Positions 35,668-45,047 of a stretch of DNA of 64,000 nt are shown in pieces (within the stretch, counting starts at the first letter, position 1; each line of letters opens with the position of its first letter). The notes beneath the pieces were generated by a model that was not told the DNA's origin, searched no databases, and worked only from the letters and a program-made list of their open reading frames with translations. The stretch spans positions 620,001 through 684,000 of the forward strand of contig NZ_CP121472.1 of assembly GCF_036208045.1 (NCBI RefSeq), read 5' to 3'. Source of the stretch: Thiorhodovibrio winogradskyi (GTDB lineage: Bacteria > Pseudomonadota > Gammaproteobacteria > Chromatiales > Chromatiaceae). The translations under genes and the position numbers were made by a program.

Positions 35668-38615
35668 GCTTGGAAGTGCTCTGGCACTACAGCAGCCTTC
35701 ATAACTGCGCCTGCAAGGTCATCGAAGAACAGACCCTGTGGGGGCAGACGGTGTGCCGCGTCTGGTTGCCGAACCAGGACGCAGTGGTGCGCGTACCCCG
35801 CTCCGCCTTGCGGCCGCTAAGTGCAGACCTGCAGCCGGAGATCGAGGTCGGGCGCATAGCCTACGTGGCCGCCGCAGCCAAGGTAGCCGAGGTGCTCGAA
35901 GGCAGTCTGTTTGGCCATGGCAGCGCCACCGAGGGCCATGTCTTGCTGGCTCCCATGGAGTCCAACGTCATCCCGCTGCCGCACCAGATCCACGCCTTGT
36001 CCCGGGCCATCTCAGGCGACCGCGTGCGCTATCTGTTGGCCGACGAGGTGGGCCTCGGCAAGACCATCGAAGCCGGGCTGGTCATGCGTGAGCTCAAGCT
36101 GCGCGGGCTGGTTCGGCGAATCCTGGTCGTCTCTCCCAAGGGCATCGCCACCCAGTGGGTGGCGGAAATGCAGACCCACTTCAATGAGCAGTTCCAGCTC
36201 GTGCTGGGCGATGACATCGGCACCTTGCAGCGTCTGGCCCCCCAATTTGGAAAGAGCGCTGACCACCGGAACCCATCCTGGTCGATGTTCGATCAGGTCA
36301 TCGTTTCCCTGGATTCGGTCAAGCCCATGGACAAGCGGCGCGGTTGGACCGCCGAGCGCGTTGCCGACTACAACCGCAGCCGGTTCGAGGATCTGATCAC
36401 CGCCGGTTGGGATCTGGTGGTGGTGGACGAAGCGCACCGCCTGGGCGGCAGCACCGATCAGGTCGCCCGCTATAAACTCGGCAAGGGCCTGGCGGAGGCC
36501 GCGCCCTATGTGCTGCTTCTTTCGGCGACTCCCCACCAAGGCAAGACCGATGCCTTCCATCGCCTGATGAACCTGCTGGATAATGACGCCTTTCCGGATA
36601 TGGACAGCGTCACCCGCGAGCGGGTGGCTCCGTATGTCATCCGTACCGAAAAGCGCAAGGCGATCGATGCCGACGGCAAGCCGCTCTTCCAACCCCGGCG
36701 CACGCAGATGGCCCCGGTGGCCTGGGAGAGCCGTCATCACCTGCAGCAGCTTCTTTACGAAGCGGTGACTGACTACGTGCGCGAGGGCTACAACCAGGCC
36801 CTGCGCGAGAAGAAGCGCCACATCGGCTTTCTGATGATCCTGATGCAGCGCCTGGTGGTCTCTAGCACCCGAGCGATTCGCACTACGCTGGAACGGCGGC
36901 TTGCCGCACTCAAGGAAGGCGAACAGCAGGCCAGCCTGCGCCTAAAGGAACTGGAGAAAGCGGAGCTGGAAAACGGCACGGAGGGATCGGAAAGCCCAGA
37001 CGATGAAATGGCCGAACTATATGACATGGATGGCCAGGAGCTGCTCGATGAGCTGCTGAAATCCCAGGTGTCGGCTCTGCAGAGTGAAGGCAGCCATGTC
37101 GAGACCCTGCTCGAAGCGGCGGTCCGTTGTGAGCAGGCGGGACCGGATGCCAAGGCCGAGGCGCTGATCGAGTGGATCTACAAGCTGCAAGCCGAGGAAA
37201 ACGAACCGGATCTGAAGGTGCTGATCTTCACCGAGTTCGTGCCGACCCAGCAAATGCTGAAGGAGTTTCTGGAAGCCCGGGGAATCTCGGTGGTCACCCT
37301 GAACGGCTCCATGGCCATGGAGGAACGTGGGGCAGCCCAGGATGCCTTCCGCAAATCGCACCGCGTATTGGTCTCCACCGATGCGGGCGGTGAGGGTCTG
37401 AACCTGCAGTTCGCCCATGTCATCATCAACTATGACATCCCCTGGAACCCCATGCGGCTGGAGCAGCGTATCGGCCGCGTGGACCGTATCGGCCAGCCAA
37501 AAGCGGTACGGGCAATCAATTTCGTATTTGAAGATTCGGTCGAATTTCGGGTTCGCGAAGTGCTGGAGCAAAAGCTCTCAGTGATCTTCAAAGAATTCGG
37601 CATCGACAAGACCGGCGACGTGCTCGACTCCGCCCAGGCCGGTGAGTTGTTCGAGGATGTGTTCGCGCAGGCCTTGGTGAATCCTGACGGCATCGAAACC
37701 TCGGTCGATCACACGGTGGCCAGGATTCGCGATGAGATTCAGCAGGTGCGCGAGTCCTCCGCCATCTATGGCCTCTCCGAAGAACCGGATGTGCAGGCGG
37801 CTGAGAGGCTGCGCTCGCATCCGTTGCCCCACTGGGTGGAGCGGATGACGGTAGCCTACATCAACTCCCATGGAGGCGCGGCCACCCGCAAGCGCTCCTG
37901 GTGGGATCTGAACTGGCCGGACGGCGAGGAGCATCGCAAAGCCGTGTTCAGCGCCCGAGAGGCGGATCGTCTCACCGACGCAACCCTGCTCAATCCTGAA
38001 AACAGCCGCGTTCGTGGGCTGGCCATGAACCTGCCGCAGGTCGCGCCAGGTCAGCCATTGCCTTGCGTCGCCGTGAGCGGCCTGCCAGCCAGCATCTCCG
38101 GGCTTTGGGGGCTGTTTGAGATCCGCCTGCACGCCGGCGTCCAACCAACCGACCAGCCATATCACCAATCCCTGCGCATTCCGCCGATGCGCCGCGACTG
38201 GTTCAGCCTGTTCCTGAATCAGGAAGGACAGGTTTTCCTGCCGACTGCCCGCCACATCTGGGACACTCTGGTCAGCACCGACCCCGAGGTGCGTTCATCG
38301 CTCGACCAAGACGCCTCCCGAATCGCCTACGCATCTTTGCTCACTGCCGCCGAAGAAGCTGGGCAGACCATTTTCGACACCTTGCGCCAGACGCACCACG
38401 ACGCCTTAGGCCGCGAGGAAGAACGCGGCCAAACCGCTTTCAGTGCGCGGCGCCGTGCGATTGAACGGCTTGGCCTGCCGGAGGTGCGGCACTACCGCCG
38501 CACGCGCTGCGATGCCGAAGAATCCGAATGGCGTCAAGCGCTTGAAACCGCGCGCGCATTGATGCCCGACATTCGCCCTTTGCTGGCGTTGCGCATTACT
38601 CCGGAGGAAAGATGA
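35664..38615 (+). CDS. brxHII: BrxHII, BREX-3 SNF2-type helicase
   Basis: A 983-aa superfamily 2 helicase. The TTG start overlaps the AIPR stop. Motif I is LADEVGLGKTIEAGL near residue 126, motif II VVVDEAHRLGG near 253, motif III LLSATPHQGK, and the C-terminal lobe has STDAGGEGLNLQFA and PMRLEQRIGRVDRIGQ. The N-terminal SH3-like part (WHYSSLHNCACKVIE) is typical of DrmD/BrxHII proteins. In type 3 BREX this gene takes the place of the Lon-like BrxL. It is only distantly similar to the SNF2 protein at 22501, with which it shares motifs but not flanks. Confidence 0.9.
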   Translation: MSLEVLWHYSSLHNCACKVIEEQTLWGQTVCRVWLPNQDAVVRVPRSALRPLSADLQPEIEVGRIAYVAAAAKVAEVLEGSLFGHGSATEGHVLLAPMESNVIPLPHQIHALSRAISGDRVRYLLADEVGLGKTIEAGLVMRELKLRGLVRRILVVSPKGIATQWVAEMQTHFNEQFQLVLGDDIGTLQRLAPQFGKSADHRNPSWSMFDQVIVSLDSVKPMDKRRGWTAERVADYNRSRFEDLITAGWDLVVVDEAHRLGGSTDQVARYKLGKGLAEAAPYVLLLSATPHQGKTDAFHRLMNLLDNDAFPDMDSVTRERVAPYVIRTEKRKAIDADGKPLFQPRRTQMAPVAWESRHHLQQLLYEAVTDYVREGYNQALREKKRHIGFLMILMQRLVVSSTRAIRTTLERRLAALKEGEQQASLRLKELEKAELENGTEGSESPDDEMAELYDMDGQELLDELLKSQVSALQSEGSHVETLLEAAVRCEQAGPDAKAEALIEWIYKLQAEENEPDLKVLIFTEFVPTQQMLKEFLEARGISVVTLNGSMAMEERGAAQDAFRKSHRVLVSTDAGGEGLNLQFAHVIINYDIPWNPMRLEQRIGRVDRIGQPKAVRAINFVFEDSVEFRVREVLEQKLSVIFKEFGIDKTGDVLDSAQAGELFEDVFAQALVNPDGIETSVDHTVARIRDEIQQVRESSAIYGLSEEPDVQAAERLRSHPLPHWVERMTVAYINSHGGAATRKRSWWDLNWPDGEEHRKAVFSAREADRLTDATLLNPENSRVRGLAMNLPQVAPGQPLPCVAVSGLPASISGLWGLFEIRLHAGVQPTDQPYHQSLRIPPMRRDWFSLFLNQEGQVFLPTARHIWDTLVSTDPEVRSSLDQDASRIAYASLLTAAEEAGQTIFDTLRQTHHDALGREEERGQTAFSARRRAIERLGLPEVRHYRRTRCDAEESEWRQALETARALMPDIRPLLALRITPEER

Positions 38616-38691
38616 CTGCTACTGACAGCGCCCCTGATTGTTGGAAAGGGACAGGCTGCGGTCAAACCGCTCGCGCCTAGTGAATACAAGA

Positions 38692-40737
38692 ATGCCTAGC
38701 TGGCGCGACCAGATTCTCAGAGAGTTCGTACCGAACCTGAGCAAGCTGACGCTGGTCGCCGATCCGGATGCGCTGCTGACGGAAGAGCGACTCGCGGTGG
38801 CGTTGCGCCAACGCGGATTCGAGCTGATCGAGTTCACCGATCCGGTTGAGTTTCGCTATGTCTATGAGTCGGGTTATAGGTCGGTCTGGGATCGTGGCGA
38901 GCAAACAGACTTGGTGGTGATCCTGCGCGCGGCTGACGATAATCTGGAATCGCTGCCGTTCGATCTTCTTCAGGCCGGGCGAACGCTGGCATTCGACTTA
39001 GGATCCATTTTCCCGCAGCTGAGCTATCCGGTCATCGAGACGCTGGATCGGGGGCTGCTCGATGCTCTGTTTGCTGCCCAACAGCAGGGACCTTCAGATC
39101 GCCTGGGTGACAATGCCACGCGGGATTTTATCCTCCGACACGTCTTTGGCGTCGCTGCGGAGCTGGTGACCACCGACGCGGATCTGTTGCGCGCATTACT
39201 GCGCTTGCATTATTCCAACCCGTCATCTTCGGCATCCCCGCGCCTGCCATCCGCGCTGGCTGAACGCTTGATCGCGGTCTTTAAAGCCCAGGCCAGATTC
39301 AGCGACTGGCCGTTGGAGCACCTGTTGCCCGACGCGGAGGCCTTTTTTGCTTTCATGCAGGAACGCTGGCCGGTCTTTGTCGCTGGTTTGGCGCAGGGTG
39401 ATCAGGTCGCCGAGCCGAGGTTGGTGCCCGTCGCTAGTCAAGGCGGATTCCAATACCCCGGCCCTGAGCACCTGCCTTTCGATCATCACGATATCCGCGT
39501 CTATATCGACAATCTCTTTCTTGAAGGTCGGCTCACACCCATCCTGACCAACAACATCGAGCTGCCGTCTGACTCCTGGGTGCGCAGCGGTCTTTTGCGC
39601 GCTGCGGTCGATGACGAGGCGATACGCATGGCGCGACTGTTTGATCGCGTCGCGCAGGAATGTCCGCCCGCGGATGCCCGGCATAGCGACTGGATCAGCT
39701 TTGCGTTGTTGTGGGCTGAGTTGAGCGCCAAGGTTCACGCCAGCACCCAAACCGAGCCGCGCCGGCAATGGCAGACAATAGCCACGACCATCAACAGCCG
39801 TTTTGTCGACTGGCTTGCCGACCACTATGCCAGTCTCATCAACCTGCCGCCGACCGAACCGGCCATGCTGCATCAAATGCCGCGCCGGCTGGCACGGGAG
39901 ATGGAGCAAGAAGCTCCGCAGACTCCGGGCGGCCAGCGGGTGGCGCTGATCGTGGTCGATGGACTGGCGCTGGATCAATGGGTCGGCCTGCGTCCGCTGC
40001 TGCACCAGCAAACCCCGGCGCTCGTCATGCGCGAGTCGGCGACCTTCGCCTGGATTCCGACCCTGACGTCGGTGTCCCGGCAAGCCATCTTCGCCGGCAA
40101 ACCGCCGCGCGCCTTTCCGGATTCCATCCACAGCACCCATCGTGAGGAGAAGCTATGGACGCAGTTCTGGGAAAGCCAGGGGCTTTCGCGGCTGGACCTG
40201 GCGTTTCAGCGGGGTCTGGGCGACGGCGATGCGCGCTCCGTCTTGGGCGATTTGATCCATCCTCGCAAGACGCGCGTGGTCGGTCTGGTTGTCGATAAAG
40301 TCGATAAGATCATGCATGGGATGCAGCTTGGCGCGGCCGGCATGCATCAGCAAATCCAGCAGTGGTGCCAAACCGGCTTTCTCGCTGGGCTAATCGATCA
40401 ATTGCTCGACTGGGGTTTTGCCGTTTGGTTGACCGCCGATCATGGCAACCTGGAATGCCAAGGTCAGGGGCGGCCCAACGAGGGGGTGGTGGCGGAAACG
40501 CGCGGCGAACGGGTGCGGGTGTATCCATCACCTGTGCTGCGTTCCCCGGTCGCGCAAGCATATTCCTTTGCGCGCGAATGGCCGCCGATTGGTCTACCAG
40601 AGCACTATTACCCGTTGCTGGCCGGTGATCGGCATGCCTTCGTTACTCAAGGGGAAACCATCGTTGGGCATGGCGGCGCGGCGATTGAGGAGGTCATCGT
40701 CCCGCTGATTCGCTTCGAGCGGCGGATGGCAGGGTAA
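38692..40737 (+). CDS. pglZ: PglZ, BREX-3 alkaline-phosphatase-superfamily protein
   Basis: A 681-aa core BREX protein. The PglZ domain of the alkaline phosphatase superfamily is in the second half: the metal-site region VALIVVDGLALDQW near residue 420 and WLTADHGNLECQ near 582 hold likely metal ligands. The N-terminus (MPSWRDQILREFVPNLSKL) is typical of type 3 PglZ. ATG 38692 is preferred; a GTG at 38680 and a TTG at 38638 are in frame. A PglZ domain occurs in all BREX types and the protein is needed for defence; its substrate is unknown. The 76-bp gap after brxHII is among the longer in the operon. Confidence 0.9.
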   Translation: MPSWRDQILREFVPNLSKLTLVADPDALLTEERLAVALRQRGFELIEFTDPVEFRYVYESGYRSVWDRGEQTDLVVILRAADDNLESLPFDLLQAGRTLAFDLGSIFPQLSYPVIETLDRGLLDALFAAQQQGPSDRLGDNATRDFILRHVFGVAAELVTTDADLLRALLRLHYSNPSSSASPRLPSALAERLIAVFKAQARFSDWPLEHLLPDAEAFFAFMQERWPVFVAGLAQGDQVAEPRLVPVASQGGFQYPGPEHLPFDHHDIRVYIDNLFLEGRLTPILTNNIELPSDSWVRSGLLRAAVDDEAIRMARLFDRVAQECPPADARHSDWISFALLWAELSAKVHASTQTEPRRQWQTIATTINSRFVDWLADHYASLINLPPTEPAMLHQMPRRLAREMEQEAPQTPGGQRVALIVVDGLALDQWVGLRPLLHQQTPALVMRESATFAWIPTLTSVSRQAIFAGKPPRAFPDSIHSTHREEKLWTQFWESQGLSRLDLAFQRGLGDGDARSVLGDLIHPRKTRVVGLVVDKVDKIMHGMQLGAAGMHQQIQQWCQTGFLAGLIDQLLDWGFAVWLTADHGNLECQGQGRPNEGVVAETRGERVRVYPSPVLRSPVAQAYSFAREWPPIGLPEHYYPLLAGDRHAFVTQGETIVGHGGAAIEEVIVPLIRFERRMAG

Positions 40738-40753
40738 AGGGAGCGGCGCGCGC

Positions 40754-41497
40754 ATGAACGGACGTCACCAGGCCATCGGCATCAAGCAGGTCATTCGCCT
40801 GGACTGGATGCAGCGCACGGCCAACCTGCTGTTGGCTGGCGTGGATGCCAAAGCGATTCGCATGGAATTGCACGAGGCACTCAATCGGGAAACCGATGGC
40901 CAACGCAGCGCCCAGACTCGGGCTTTTGCCGTCAATAACCTGATGACCATCTGGTGCTCCGCCGATGCCGAGCTTGGTCCTTTTCGCGCAGCCGTGCTGG
41001 AGATGCTGCGCCAAGATCCCAAGAGTGGCCTGGCACTGCATTGGGCCATGATCTCAGCCGCTTACCCCTTCTGGTTCAATATCGCCCGCCAGACCGGACG
41101 TTTGCTAGCGCTGCAGGATCAGGTCACCCAGGCACAGATCGTCGCGCGGCTGAAGGAAAATTATGGCGACCGGCAAACCGTAAGCCGTTACGCGCGTTTT
41201 GTCATTCGCTCCTTCGTTGACTGGGGCGTACTCCAGGATGCCCCAGTCAAGGGTTGCTACGAACAATCGGGACCCATCGCCTTTGATGATCGGGGACTCG
41301 CACTCTTGCTGTATGAATCCGCGCTGCTAGCGAGCCCGGAGGGGAAAGCCTCATTGGCCCGACTGGCGAATGAGCCGGCATTTTTTGCATTCAAACTCCC
41401 CCTTCTCTCAGGAGGGCTGCTCTCCGAGTCCCGCGCCCGACTGGATGTCGTCCACGGCGCTTTGGATGATCAGATGTTGGTCCGAAAACCAGGATGA
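40754..41497 (+). CDS. brxA: BrxA (DUF1819), BREX-3
   Basis: A 247-aa protein of the BrxA/DUF1819 type, last gene of the BREX-3 operon. The family fold is NusB-like and helical; related proteins bind DNA. Seen here: a helical N-terminus (RTANLLLAGVDAKAIRMELHEA), ALHWAMISAAYPFWFNIARQ in the middle, and a winged-helix-like C-terminal part. GGGAG precedes the ATG. Sequence identity in the family is low, so the assignment leans partly on position after pglZ. Confidence 0.85.
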   Translation: MNGRHQAIGIKQVIRLDWMQRTANLLLAGVDAKAIRMELHEALNRETDGQRSAQTRAFAVNNLMTIWCSADAELGPFRAAVLEMLRQDPKSGLALHWAMISAAYPFWFNIARQTGRLLALQDQVTQAQIVARLKENYGDRQTVSRYARFVIRSFVDWGVLQDAPVKGCYEQSGPIAFDDRGLALLLYESALLASPEGKASLARLANEPAFFAFKLPLLSGGLLSESRARLDVVHGALDDQMLVRKPG

Positions 41498-41550
41498 TGC
41501 GCTTCATTTTTTCACTTCTCGCGACGTGGCTGCCGCTGAACATTCCCAAA

Positions 41551-41580
41551 TGGACGTTGCTTTATGACAGCCAACGTCCA
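41551..41580. other. Hairpin after brxA
   Basis: Perfect 9-bp inverted repeat TGGACGTTG / CAACGTCCA with a 12-base loop, 54 bp after the brxA stop. No T-run follows, so a classical intrinsic terminator is not supported. It might still end the operon or be a protein site. The rest of 41498-41713 holds no gene. Confidence 0.45.
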
Positions 41581-41713
41581 AGATGGCCGGGAACTCTAAA
41601 CCGAATATTCCGAGAATGCACGTTTAGTGCAAAAGCCACGCGCCCTCATTGGCGGTAGATGCCCTGAGTGCATGCGGTCCAAGCCCTGAGTATCAAACAA
41701 GCGGCAAAGCACA

Positions 41714-43393
41714 ATGGCCACCATCATCCCCTCCGACCTGACACGCCTCGCCCTGAGCGGCGCCCATGAGCCGGAGATCGCCACCCTCGCCGTCCTGCAA
41801 AATCGCCTACCCGCTGCCTACACCGTCTTCCATGGGGTGCATTGGACGCGTCAGTACAAGGGCCGCACCCTGTATGGCGAGATCGACTTCGTGGTGCTGA
41901 ACCGCGCCGGGCAGGTGCTGTGCATCGAGCAAAAGAACGGTCCGCTGGAAGAAGCCGATGGGCAGCTGATCAAGCACTATGGCGACAACCGCAAGAATGT
42001 TGGCGTGCAGATTCAGCGCTCGCTCGACAGCATCCGCGACAAGTTCACCTATCAGCTCGGCAAGCAGCAGCGCCTGGAGCTCGAGTATCTGATCTACTGC
42101 CCGGACCATGCGGTGCGCCAGCTCAATGCAGCGGGCCTGGATGTCGAGCGGATTGTCGATGCCTCCCAGCGCGAGCGCCTGGCCGAGCGCATTCAGGCCA
42201 TTCTGCCGCCGGGGCCGGCAAGCCAGGATGCGCGCGCGCAACAGGTGGCGGGGTTCTTCCGCCAGACCTTCGAGGTAGTGCCGGATGTGCATGCCTATAT
42301 CGGGGAGCAGGAGCGGCGCTATACCCGCCTGTCCCATGGCCTGCTTGATGTGCTGGCCAATATCCGTATGCGCCAGTTACGCCTGCATGTGCTGGCCACC
42401 GCCGGCAATGGCAAGACCCTGGTGGCACGGCACTTCTTCGATGACTGTCTGGAGCGCCGCCAGCGGCCGCTGTTGTTGTGCTTCAACCGACCGCTGGCGG
42501 AGCGGCTGAAGCATCTGGTCGGGCGCGGCGGGATGGTGGAGACCTGGTATGGCTTCTGCGATCAGTTTCTGCGCTCGCGTGGCGCGCCGCTCAATTTCGA
42601 TGACATGCGCACTGATCCGGCCTTTTGGACGGCGGCGGCCAAGCAGGTGGAAGAACAGGCGCTGATGCAAGAGCCGACGGATGACTGGCGCTTCGACACG
42701 CTGATTGTCGATGAGGCGCAGGATTTCGAGGGCGACTGGTTCGAGGCGGTGCGGCTGTTTCTGCGCGAGGAGGCGGCCATGCTATGGCTGGAGGACCCGA
42801 ATCAGAATGTCCGCTCGACCACGCCCATGGCGTTGCAGGAGCAGGACTTCGTCGGTTTTCAGTCGCTACTGAATTATCTCTCGCCGGAGACCATCGCGCG
42901 CTTTATCCGCCAGGCGCTGCCAGAGTTTGTATTCACGGGCGCGAATGATCTGCCAGGGCTGGGGGTGCATGTGACGCCCTATCAGGAGTCAACTGAGCAA
43001 CCGAAACTGATCGGGCGCATCGTCGGGCAACGGCTGAAGCAGCGCTTTCGCCCGCAGGATATCGCGATTCTCTCCTGCCGGGGTGTCGGCAGCACAGCGA
43101 TGAAGGACTGCACGCGGGTCGGCAATCATACCCTCAGGCGCTTTACCAATACCTACGACCTGCTCGGCAATCAGATCTACTCCGACGGGCAGATTTTGTT
43201 CGACTCCGTGAGGCGGTTCAAAGGCCAGCAGGCAGCGGCGGTGATTCTGGTCGATGTCGACCCGCGCGAGACCGATCTTCAGCGCGAGCTGCAGGTGCTG
43301 TTTTGCGGTCTTACCCGCGCGACCGTGCATCTAGATGTGGTCTGCGCGGAGAGCAATCCGACGGTGCAGGAGCGGATTTTTCCGTTGGCTTGA
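41714..43393 (+). CDS. NERD-domain SF1 (UvrD-like) helicase
   Basis: A 559-aa protein. Residues about 20-120 form a NERD nuclease-related domain (YGEIDFVVLNRAGQVLCIEQKNG), where the Glu, Asp and the ExK are the likely restriction-endonuclease-like residues. A superfamily 1 ATPase follows: Walker A ATAGNGKTLVA near residue 228, motif II LIVDEAQDFEGDW near 331, and C-terminal motifs RRFKGQQAAAVILVD and LFCGLTRATVHL. The combination suggests nucleic-acid cleavage coupled to translocation. It follows BREX on the same strand but has its own leader of 216 bp. It could be a stand-alone defence gene or a core ICE gene. Confidence 0.82.
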   Translation: MATIIPSDLTRLALSGAHEPEIATLAVLQNRLPAAYTVFHGVHWTRQYKGRTLYGEIDFVVLNRAGQVLCIEQKNGPLEEADGQLIKHYGDNRKNVGVQIQRSLDSIRDKFTYQLGKQQRLELEYLIYCPDHAVRQLNAAGLDVERIVDASQRERLAERIQAILPPGPASQDARAQQVAGFFRQTFEVVPDVHAYIGEQERRYTRLSHGLLDVLANIRMRQLRLHVLATAGNGKTLVARHFFDDCLERRQRPLLLCFNRPLAERLKHLVGRGGMVETWYGFCDQFLRSRGAPLNFDDMRTDPAFWTAAAKQVEEQALMQEPTDDWRFDTLIVDEAQDFEGDWFEAVRLFLREEAAMLWLEDPNQNVRSTTPMALQEQDFVGFQSLLNYLSPETIARFIRQALPEFVFTGANDLPGLGVHVTPYQESTEQPKLIGRIVGQRLKQRFRPQDIAILSCRGVGSTAMKDCTRVGNHTLRRFTNTYDLLGNQIYSDGQILFDSVRRFKGQQAAAVILVDVDPRETDLQRELQVLFCGLTRATVHLDVVCAESNPTVQERIFPLA

Positions 43394-43453
43394 GCACAGA
43401 CAACGCAAGCCAACCAAGTGCCCCGTCAAAGCCCTGATACCGCTGACGGATTC

Positions 43454-44281
43454 TCAACCAAAATACCCTATAACCCGGCGGACATACTCCCGCGTCTCCC
43501 GATACGGGGGAATCCGGTTGCCATATTTCGCCACCGCACCCTCGCCAGCATTATAGCCGGCGAGTGCCAGCCGGATGTCGCCGTCAAAGCGGTCAAGCAG
43601 GAAGCGCAAATAGGCCACACCGCCGCGAATATTCTGCTCGGGATCCCAGATGTCGCGCACGCCAAAGCGCCTGGCGGTCGCCGGCATCAGTTGCATCAAC
43701 CCGCAAGCACCGGCAGGCGATTTCGCGTTTGGCCGGTAAGCCGATTCGGCGCGGATAACGGCATGGACGAGATTGGGGTCGATGCCATGGCGGCGGGCTT
43801 CGGCGATGATTAGCGGCGCAAAGCGCGCCCGTCGGGCTTTGATGGTCCCGGAGACGGGTTCATGCGCGGTGACGGCGCTGATACGCCGGATTTTCGGGAC
43901 AGGAGGTGCCGTGCTTTCGACATGATGTCTCCCTGCCGTCCTTGCTGTCTTGGTTTGTCGCAGTAAGCTTCGACGCAGCTCCCAGGGACTGAGCGAGCGC
44001 TCGAAGCCCAGTTCGCGCAGTGGTTGATCCATTCCGGAGACGGGAGGAACGACGATTCCAGCCAGAATAAAGGCGGCCACCAGGTGGCGGCCGAAAAGCG
44101 CGCTATGGGATCGAAGTCGTCTTGGTCTTGGAATGATCTTTTCGGGCGATCGTTGTTTTGCGATTGATCTCACGGGTGTTGGCTGCTCGTCAAAATGACA
44201 TGGCCCCGACACTAGCAGGGCCTTGTCAGGCGAGCAGCACGGAATGACGGCCATTGAGGGCGTCTTTCCTGGCAATGACAT
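43454..44281 (-). CDS. Lytic transglycosylase (SLT domain), conjugation-type
   Basis: A 275-aa protein from ATG 44281. The frame extends upstream to 44413, but that part overlaps the Crp-like gene and is not family-like. A basic N-terminus leads to one hydrophobic segment (HLVAAFILAGIVVPPVSG), so it is exported or anchored in the inner membrane. The SLT domain is C-terminal: catalytic Glu in VIRAESAYRPNAKSPAGACG, then LMQLMPATARRFGV and LALAGYNAGEGAVAKYGNRI. Enzymes of this kind open the peptidoglycan for type IV secretion. It lies at the promoter-distal end of the conjugation region. Confidence 0.88.
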   Translation of the reverse strand: MSLPGKTPSMAVIPCCSPDKALLVSGPCHFDEQPTPVRSIAKQRSPEKIIPRPRRLRSHSALFGRHLVAAFILAGIVVPPVSGMDQPLRELGFERSLSPWELRRSLLRQTKTARTAGRHHVESTAPPVPKIRRISAVTAHEPVSGTIKARRARFAPLIIAEARRHGIDPNLVHAVIRAESAYRPNAKSPAGACGLMQLMPATARRFGVRDIWDPEQNIRGGVAYLRFLLDRFDGDIRLALAGYNAGEGAVAKYGNRIPPYRETREYVRRVIGYFG

Positions 44282-44330
44282 CCTGTCGTCATCCTGTGAT
44301 CGTAGTTCGCTGACCGAGGCCGACAACCGC

Positions 44331-45047
44331 TCAGGCCGCCTGGCGTTCCAAGGGTGTTTCACCCGGCGTTCCGCGGCCCTGATGCCCGAGCAGCAGGATT
44401 CGGCGGCCTTCAAGGCGAATTCGACCGTCCGCAGCCAGGCGCCCCAATGCCCGACTGACGGTCACCCGTGCACAGCCGATGCGCTGGGCGAGCAGATCAC
44501 GTCCCACCTTGACCAGGGTGCCCTCCGGATGCGACATGGCCGACGACCAAGCGGCGGCCTCGTGGAGCGCATCGAGCAGCCGTTTCTCGGTTGGGACCGC
44601 GTGGGCGCGATGATGACGCTCGGCCAGGTCGAGCCAGCAGCGCGCATAGGACTGGAGCATTTCATCGCGCAATGGCTGATTCAGTTCGATTAACTCGCCG
44701 ACCAACAGCGACCGCAGCTGCTCGACCTCGATGGTCAACACCCGCGTCAGTCGGTTTGCCCGGAACCACAGCGTCGGCGGCGGCGCATCCAGCAGCCAGT
44801 TGTTGCCGCCGAACCAATGCCCCGCATCGACCGGGTGCATGCTCAAGCCATTGTGGCGCTCGCCCGCCCGCCAGGTCAGCTGTAACTGCCCCATGAGCAC
44901 GAAGCCGATGCACTGTCGGGTGATTGCTGGGGCGAGAAGATCCCCGGCCATCAACTCGGTCACATGACCATGGGGTTCGAGCGCGCGCTGCACCGGGCTC
45001 AGACGCCCAGGCGGTGGATGCAAGGTGGTGATCGTTGCTTTGCTCAT
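44331..45047 (-). CDS. Crp/Fnr-like transcriptional regulator
   Basis: A 238-aa protein. The N-terminal half has the beta pattern of a cyclic-nucleotide-binding-like sensor (ELMAGDLLAPAITRQCIGFV, GHWFGGNNWLL), then a dimerisation helix and a C-terminal Crp-type winged helix (GRDLLAQRIGCARVTVSRAL, GRLAADGRIRLEGRRILLLG). Conserved cAMP-binding residues are not obvious, so the ligand is unknown. Its start overlaps the XRE gene stop by 4 bases (ATGA), so the two regulators are co-translated. They probably control the conjugation genes. Confidence 0.85.
   Translation of the reverse strand: MSKATITTLHPPPGRLSPVQRALEPHGHVTELMAGDLLAPAITRQCIGFVLMGQLQLTWRAGERHNGLSMHPVDAGHWFGGNNWLLDAPPPTLWFRANRLTRVLTIEVEQLRSLLVGELIELNQPLRDEMLQSYARCWLDLAERHHRAHAVPTEKRLLDALHEAAAWSSAMSHPEGTLVKVGRDLLAQRIGCARVTVSRALGRLAADGRIRLEGRRILLLGHQGRGTPGETPLERQAA

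Larger units (their letters stand above)
25207..41497 (+). other. BREX type 3 phage-exclusion locus with two embedded genes
   Basis: Gene order is brxF, brxC, AlbA_2 gene, pglXI, AIPR gene, brxHII, pglZ, brxA. Without the two inserts this is the canonical type 3 order. Stop-start overlaps (ATGA, TTGA) and short gaps join nearly all genes. BREX blocks phage DNA replication and marks host DNA by adenine methylation; this is known for the family, not shown here. Confidence 0.9.
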
